Below, piece after piece: positions 29,932 through 34,350 of a stretch of 34,350 bases of DNA. The stretch covers positions 1 to 34,350 of the forward strand of contig JADGGF010000001.1 of NCBI GenBank assembly GCA_019690055.1, given 5' to 3'. Position 1 is the stretch's first letter; every line of letters starts with the position of its first letter. The translations under genes and the position numbers were made by a program. The notes beneath the pieces are model-generated. The model saw only the letters and a program-made list of their open reading frames with translations. It did not search any database and was not told where the DNA came from. The DNA is from Micromonosporaceae bacterium (GTDB taxonomy: Bacteria > Actinomycetota > Actinomycetes > Mycobacteriales > Micromonosporaceae).

Positions 29932-32594
29932 GACGCCGCCTCCACCGCGATGACGCCCCGCGCCCCGCGCTCGGCGTCGACCATGCTGTGGCTCACGAAC
30001 GGGTAGTGACCCGGCTCGGCCAGCACGGTCTCCACGAACCCGCCCGCGGCGGGCGCGAGGTCGAGCACCTGAGCGCCGCCGGGGTCCCCGGGTCGCAGCT
30101 CGTAGCGGCCCTCCCGGTAGACCGTGTCGAACTGGGCCCCGACGATGTGGAAGGCGCTGCTGCGGTTGGGGCCGGCGTTGAGGACCCAGATCCGCACCCG
30201 CTCGCCGGCGGTGGCGGCCAGCGGCCGATGCACGTACTGGGACACGTAGCCGTTGAAGACGACCGCGTCCGGCCGCTCGGCCTGCATCGCGGCGTAGTCA
30301 CCCGGCTCGCCCTCAGGGCCGAGGTAGAACTCGGACTGGACGAGGACGTACTCACGGTCGACGGCCGGCAGGTCGGGTGGGTCGATGATGACCGCACCGT
30401 ACATGCCGTTGCCGACGTGCATCAGCATCGGCATCGTGGAACAGTGGTACATCCAGATGCCCGCCTTTGTAGCGGTAAACCGGTAGGTGAGCCGCTCGCC
30501 GGGCTCGATGGGTCGCATCGGCTCGTCCGGCGCGAGGGCGCCGGCGTGGAAGTCGATGCCGTGGTCGACGGTGCCGTCGTTGACCAGGGTGATCTCGAAG
30601 GTATCACCGACCCGGCCCCGCAGCACGGGCCCCGGCGCGGTGCCGTTGAACGTCCACAACCGCTGCGTCACGCCGGGCGCCACCTCCCGGACGACTTCCT
30701 GCACACGCAGCTCGAGCCGGTGCAGCCGCTCCGGGGCGACGGCGGGGGCGGTCGCGTCGCGGGCGACGAAGTCCGGGCCCGGATCGGCCATTGCGTCGAT
30801 CCGCGGTGGCCCGCTCGCACTCCCGCTCGGTTCCCCGGTGTGGTGGTGCTCGTCGCCGGACCCGGAGACCTCGATGGTCAGCGTCATGCCGGCCTGACGG
30901 TGCCCCGGCAGGGAGCACCAGCCCTCGACGGTGCCGCCGATGATCCCGGCGTCGAGGCGGGCGGTGCCGCCGCGATCGATGGTTTCCGTGCGGGCGCCGT
31001 TGGCGAGCACGAGGTCGTGGCGACGGTTGTCGTGGTTGACGAGCTCGATGACGAGCCGGTCCCCGGCCGGCACGGTGATCCGGTCCGGGTGGTAGCGCAT
31101 TCCCTCGGCGACCACGGTCACGGTGGTGGTCCGTCCGGTCGCCGCGACCGGTGCGGCGAGCGCCGAGGACCCGCCGGCGGAAGGGTCGGTGAGATGTTGG
31201 CCGGCGACGCCGACCAGCACGGCCAGCAGGACCAGACCAACCCCGGCGGCGGCACTGCCGAGCGTCCGCCCGGGCGCCGGCACAGCATTGCTCGACATCA
31301 ATGAATCCTTTGTGGACGATGAACCATCCGAGGAGGACAAGGCATCCGGGGAGGTTGAGGCATCGGGGGACACGGGAAGCTTCCGGGCGAGGACGAGACC
31401 GGCGGCGCCGACCAGGAACTGCACCAGCGCGGCGAGGACCAGCATGGAGGTCGTGATCCGTACGTACGGCGGAGCCGGCAGCAGGAACAGCGCGAGCGCG
31501 AGGTTGGCCATGACGACCCGTTGCGGACCGCGTCGCTCCAGCCGCTCGATGGCGTGCCGTACCCGGGTGGGACCGCCGCCGAGGGCCATCGGCAGCAGGT
31601 AGCTGAGCGCGCCGATCAGGGTCTGGGCGGCGAACCCGGCCAGCAGCGGCACCAGTACGCCGCCGAAGCGGTCGGCCGCGCGGTCCGGACTGCCCGCGGT
31701 GACCAGGATGGCGGCGTCGGCCCCGAGCGCGACCAGCAACCACAACGCCCCGGCGGCGATCGACCAGGCCGCGAACGACGCGGGCCGCTTCTGCCGCGCC
31801 GCCTGCACCGCTGGCCGGGCGGTGACGACCACCGCGGCGGCGACCAGGGCGAGGCCACTGACCGCGAGGGCGGGCCACCAGGCGAGGACGGCGACGGCGA
31901 GCAGCGCCAAGCCGGCGACGGCCAGCGGCAGGGCCGTTCGGGCGGCGGCGACCGCGCCGTCGACGATGCGGGTCCGCAGGATCGTGGGCCACAGCGTGAG
32001 CACGGTGCCCAGCACGGTGAGCGTGACCCACCCGAGCAGGTTGACGTGGGCGTGGAACAACACCAGACGCGGTCGCGCGGCGTCGTCGACCACCAGCATC
32101 CACGCGCCCACCGGGATTCCCACCAGCACGGACACGGTGGCCGCCACGTAGTAGTGCACGGTGACCGCGTACCGGGACGGCAGCGCGGCGCGCAGCCGAC
32201 CGCCCAGCCACAGCAGGTGCGCTCCCACGGCGGCGAAGACGGCGACCGCGCCGGCGACGCCGAACCACGGCCTCGGCCCGACGCCGCCGACCAGGACGGC
32301 CAGCACGCCGACGTTGAGGAGCGCGAGCCGGGCCGTTTCGCCCCGGCGGCTCGTCGGCGGCGGGATGCGCAGCAGGGCGGCGGTGAAGTGCGCGCTCCAG
32401 ACAACGATCGCGTTGGTGACCGCGCCGAGCAGCAGCAGATGGACGGCCAACCACCGCCACTCCGGCAGGAACGGGTGGGCGAGGCCGACCACCACGATGC
32501 CGGCCAGGTAGGCCAGGGGCAGCAGGCCGGCCCGGCGATGCCAGCCCGCGCGCCCCGTACCGGATCCCGGGGCGTCGGTGGCGATCGCGGTCAT
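29928..32594 (-). CDS. nirK: Copper nitrite reductase fused to a polytopic membrane domain and an extra cupredoxin
   Basis: An uninterrupted 888-codon frame. Residues 1-415 have about 11 TM helices with His in them (H52; H181 and H183 in FHAHVNLLGW). A Ser/Asp linker follows, then a TM or signal segment (about 445-465). Residues about 490-577 are a blue-copper cupredoxin with candidate ligands H526, C560, H565, M570. Residues about 640-888 are NirK-like: type 1 Cu H678, C718, H726, M731; type 2 Cu H683, H717, H869; catalytic D681 and H816. The reaction would be nitrite to NO outside the membrane. ATG at 32594 overlaps the upstream stop. M433 has its own ribosome site (AAAGGA, 7-nt spacing), so a shorter NirK may also be made. 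The membrane part's function is unknown. Confidence 0.85.
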   Translation of the reverse strand: MTAIATDAPGSGTGRAGWHRRAGLLPLAYLAGIVVVGLAHPFLPEWRWLAVHLLLLGAVTNAIVVWSAHFTAALLRIPPPTSRRGETARLALLNVGVLAVLVGGVGPRPWFGVAGAVAVFAAVGAHLLWLGGRLRAALPSRYAVTVHYYVAATVSVLVGIPVGAWMLVVDDAARPRLVLFHAHVNLLGWVTLTVLGTVLTLWPTILRTRIVDGAVAAARTALPLAVAGLALLAVAVLAWWPALAVSGLALVAAAVVVTARPAVQAARQKRPASFAAWSIAAGALWLLVALGADAAILVTAGSPDRAADRFGGVLVPLLAGFAAQTLIGALSYLLPMALGGGPTRVRHAIERLERRGPQRVVMANLALALFLLPAPPYVRITTSMLVLAALVQFLVGAAGLVLARKLPVSPDASTSPDALSSSDGSSSTKDSLMSSNAVPAPGRTLGSAAAGVGLVLLAVLVGVAGQHLTDPSAGGSSALAAPVAATGRTTTVTVVAEGMRYHPDRITVPAGDRLVIELVNHDNRRHDLVLANGARTETIDRGGTARLDAGIIGGTVEGWCSLPGHRQAGMTLTIEVSGSGDEHHHTGEPSGSASGPPRIDAMADPGPDFVARDATAPAVAPERLHRLELRVQEVVREVAPGVTQRLWTFNGTAPGPVLRGRVGDTFEITLVNDGTVDHGIDFHAGALAPDEPMRPIEPGERLTYRFTATKAGIWMYHCSTMPMLMHVGNGMYGAVIIDPPDLPAVDREYVLVQSEFYLGPEGEPGDYAAMQAERPDAVVFNGYVSQYVHRPLAATAGERVRIWVLNAGPNRSSAFHIVGAQFDTVYREGRYELRPGDPGGAQVLDLAPAAGGFVETVLAEPGHYPFVSHSMVDAERGARGVIAVEAAS

Positions 32595-33811
32595 CGGGCC
32601 GCTCCCGACACGATCGGGCCCGACTCGATCGGACGAGCGGCGGCCCGGTCGACGCCGGGGCCGGCCGCGGTCGGGCGCCGGCGGCCGGCCCGTACGGAGA
32701 GGGCGGCGGCGCAGACGGCGAAGCCGACGACGGCGGCCACGGTGGCGGCGCCGGCCCACCGCCACACCGCGGCCACGCCCAAGCCGTCCCCGACCAGCAC
32801 TCGCAGCAGCAGGGCGCCGTGCAGCAGGCCGAGTGGAACGTAGAGCACCGGCCGGTACGGGAGCGGCCGCCGCAGCACGGCCGGCAGAATGACCGGGGCG
32901 TGCACAAAGATCATCGACATGGTGAAGCCTAGAAATACAGCGTGCAAGGTCGCGTCGTAGGTGGGTCCGGCGACCGTCCGGCCCTGGCCCAGCCACAGCA
33001 CGCCGGCCACGGCGAGCCAGGCGAAGCCGGTGAGCAGGCCCACCGCGACGTACCGGGGCAGACCACGGGCCCGGACCGTACGCCGGGCCACATCGAAGGT
33101 CACCAACCATCCGACCACGGCGAGCACACCGGCGCCGAACAGGTGCGCACCGACCGCCGACCACAGCGTCGCCGCGGTAGCCCCGCCGAGCAGTGCGGCG
33201 AGGGTGGCCAGAAACCAGCGATGGGGGCGTGTGCCGACGGTGGCAGCGGGCTGGCTCACCGGCGCGCCGAGCGTGGCGAGGGGGGCGAGCTCGAGGCGCT
33301 CGCCGGCGATGGTCGCGACGACGAACGTGGCCAACCATGGCACCACGTCGCCGACGGGCAGGCCGGCGAGCCACAGCAGCGCGGCGGCGTACCAGGCGAA
33401 CGCCCCCGCGGCCTGGGCGAGCAGCGCCGGACCGGGCTGACGCTGCCACAGGGCCCGGTACACGCCCAGCAGCAGCACCCCGGCCGCCGCGAGGAGGACC
33501 TTGCCCGGCAGGTTCGGTCCGGCGGCAACGAGGACAACGGCGCCAGCGCCGGCGCACGCCGGGGCGGCGAGGGCCCACCGCGCGCCGAGCGCGACCGCGC
33601 GTTCCAGCGCCACGAGGGTGCCGACGAACCCGAGGACCATCACCGGGCCGTGGACCTCCGCGAGGGCCGGCCGAAGCGGCCCCGCCGCCAGCTCGAGCTG
33701 GGGCAGCCCGAAGCCGAGCAGCAGCAGCGCACCGTACAGGCCGGCGGCCAGGGCGAGGCCGCCGCCGGCCAGCAGCGGCAGCCGCATGGTGAGCCGGGTC
33801 GGGCGCGTCAT
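32591..33811 (-). CDS. NnrS-like multi-spanning membrane protein
   Basis: A 406-residue protein with about 11-12 hydrophobic helices and a basic, disordered C-terminal tail. EVHGPVMVLGFVGTLVALERA near residue 48 and DATLHAVFLGFTMSMIFVHAP near 300 resemble heme/copper-associated NnrS proteins, which in proteobacteria act in NO and copper stress. The match is by motif only, so the name is tentative. ATG at 33811 overlaps the preceding TGA (ATGA), and its stop overlaps the NirK fusion start (ATGA). It is thus locked into the nitrite reductase operon. Confidence 0.7.
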   Translation of the reverse strand: MTRPTRLTMRLPLLAGGGLALAAGLYGALLLLGFGLPQLELAAGPLRPALAEVHGPVMVLGFVGTLVALERAVALGARWALAAPACAGAGAVVLVAAGPNLPGKVLLAAAGVLLLGVYRALWQRQPGPALLAQAAGAFAWYAAALLWLAGLPVGDVVPWLATFVVATIAGERLELAPLATLGAPVSQPAATVGTRPHRWFLATLAALLGGATAATLWSAVGAHLFGAGVLAVVGWLVTFDVARRTVRARGLPRYVAVGLLTGFAWLAVAGVLWLGQGRTVAGPTYDATLHAVFLGFTMSMIFVHAPVILPAVLRRPLPYRPVLYVPLGLLHGALLLRVLVGDGLGVAAVWRWAGAATVAAVVGFAVCAAALSVRAGRRRPTAAGPGVDRAAARPIESGPIVSGAAR

Positions 33812-34350
33812 GGCTGTCCACTGTGGTCGGTCGGGAGCCGCAGGCGGGCCACGCAGGCGTTGGGGGCAGCGAACGGTTCCAGCACCGCCTCGCCGTCGGC
33901 GGCCCCGACGGTGCGCAGCACGCCGCGGATCACCCCGGCGTGCAGGGCGCACATGACGTCCGGCTGCTGGCCGACCAGTTCCAGGAACGGGCAGGTACGC
34001 AGGTGCACCTCGACGTCTCCCGCGTTTCCGGTCTCGCCAGCGGAGCCCCCGGTCTCGCCCGCGGAACTCCCCGCATCGCGACCCTCAGTGTCGACAGTGG
34101 AGCTTCCCGGGCCGGGAGTGGAGCTCTTGGCGTCGGGTGCGGGAGTCTCGGCGTCGCCGACGCGGTGAAGGTGCGGATCGAACCCCAGGTCCCTCAGCAC
34201 GGTGACGGTGGCATCGACCGGGCTCGTTGGCTGCGGCAGCGCCGCAGCGAGCTGCCGGCCCCACGCCTGGCCGGCCTGGGCCGCGACCGGGACGCCACCA
34301 CCGGCCGTGGCCAGATGCTCGAGCAAGGCGGCGGCGAGCGTGCGATAGGG
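33808..34350 (-). CDS. Partial regulator with conserved cysteines (SufR-like C-terminal part)
   Basis: The 5' end lies beyond the window; about 180 codons are seen and the frame is open to the edge, reading PYRTLAAALLEHLATAGGG. The C-terminal half has CPFLELVGQQPDVMCALHAGVIRG and, later, PNACVARLRL. This three-Cys layout resembles the Fe-S ligand region of SufR-type winged-helix regulators of the ArsR/DeoR group. A 40-residue Gly/Ser/Thr/Asp-rich insert separates it from the upstream helix. The DNA-binding half is not visible. The stop overlaps the next start (ATGA), so it heads or precedes the nitrite reductase cluster and may sense NO or O2 through a cluster (inference). Confidence 0.7.
   Translation of the reverse strand, partial: PYRTLAAALLEHLATAGGGVPVAAQAGQAWGRQLAAALPQPTSPVDATVTVLRDLGFDPHLHRVGDAETPAPDAKSSTPGPGSSTVDTEGRDAGSSAGETGGSAGETGNAGDVEVHLRTCPFLELVGQQPDVMCALHAGVIRGVLRTVGAADGEAVLEPFAAPNACVARLRLPTDHSGQP

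Noticed and set aside
32595..33821. Upstream extension of the nitrite reductase frame to about 1297 codons
   Set aside because: That part is an Arg/Pro-rich shadow of the NnrS-like gene; the ATGA junction at 32591-32594 fixes the start.

Overview
The window is high-GC actinobacterial DNA with GTG and ATG starts, GGAGG-type ribosome sites and many 1-4 nt start/stop overlaps. A long hairpin after the phosphoketolase gene is of a type I associate with Micromonosporaceae, so that family is my best guess; this is inference only. No rRNA, tRNA, insertion sequence, CRISPR array or replication origin was seen. No gene-free stretch exceeds about 225 bp.

Layout. (1) 12-3114: a TetR repressor diverging from an MMPL exporter, with a palindromic operator on the exporter's -10. 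(2) 3202-4255: an SRPBCC protein and a second TetR, apparently leaderless and controlled by an operator at the start codon. (3) 4463-12005: an ArsR-type regulator followed by six tightly packed genes for a membrane complex related to hydrogenase-4 and complex I. Order and sizes match Mycobacterium tuberculosis Rv0081-Rv0087. The large subunit lacks the cysteines that would hold a NiFe centre. (4) 12023-25579: a hypoxia/dormancy island. It holds two Acg-like nitroreductases, a DosR response regulator, a DosS/DosT-like heme-GAF kinase overlapping a CtpF-like cation ATPase, an HspX-like Hsp20, a GNAT/acyl-CoA synthetase fusion, an orphan ABC ATPase and a tandem universal stress protein. DosR-box-like palindromes lie before dosR and between the synthetase and the second nitroreductase. 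(5) 25656-28031: phosphoketolase, ended by an 18-bp-stem hairpin. (6) 28123-29091: an Rpn/YhgA-type nuclease. (7) 29170-34350, minus strand: a four-gene overlapping cluster with a partial cysteine-bearing regulator, an NnrS-like membrane protein, a membrane-domain/three-cupredoxin copper nitrite reductase fusion, and a YwiC-like protein.

How it may work together (inference). The kinase would sense O2, NO or CO through heme and phosphorylate DosR. DosR would then switch on chaperone, nitroreductases, Ca2+-type ATPase, stress protein and possibly the hydrogenase-like complex. Phosphoketolase makes acetyl phosphate. The NDP-forming synthetase half could make ATP from acetyl-CoA, and NirK could use nitrite as electron acceptor. 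This groups in about 30 kb functions that are scattered in M. tuberculosis.
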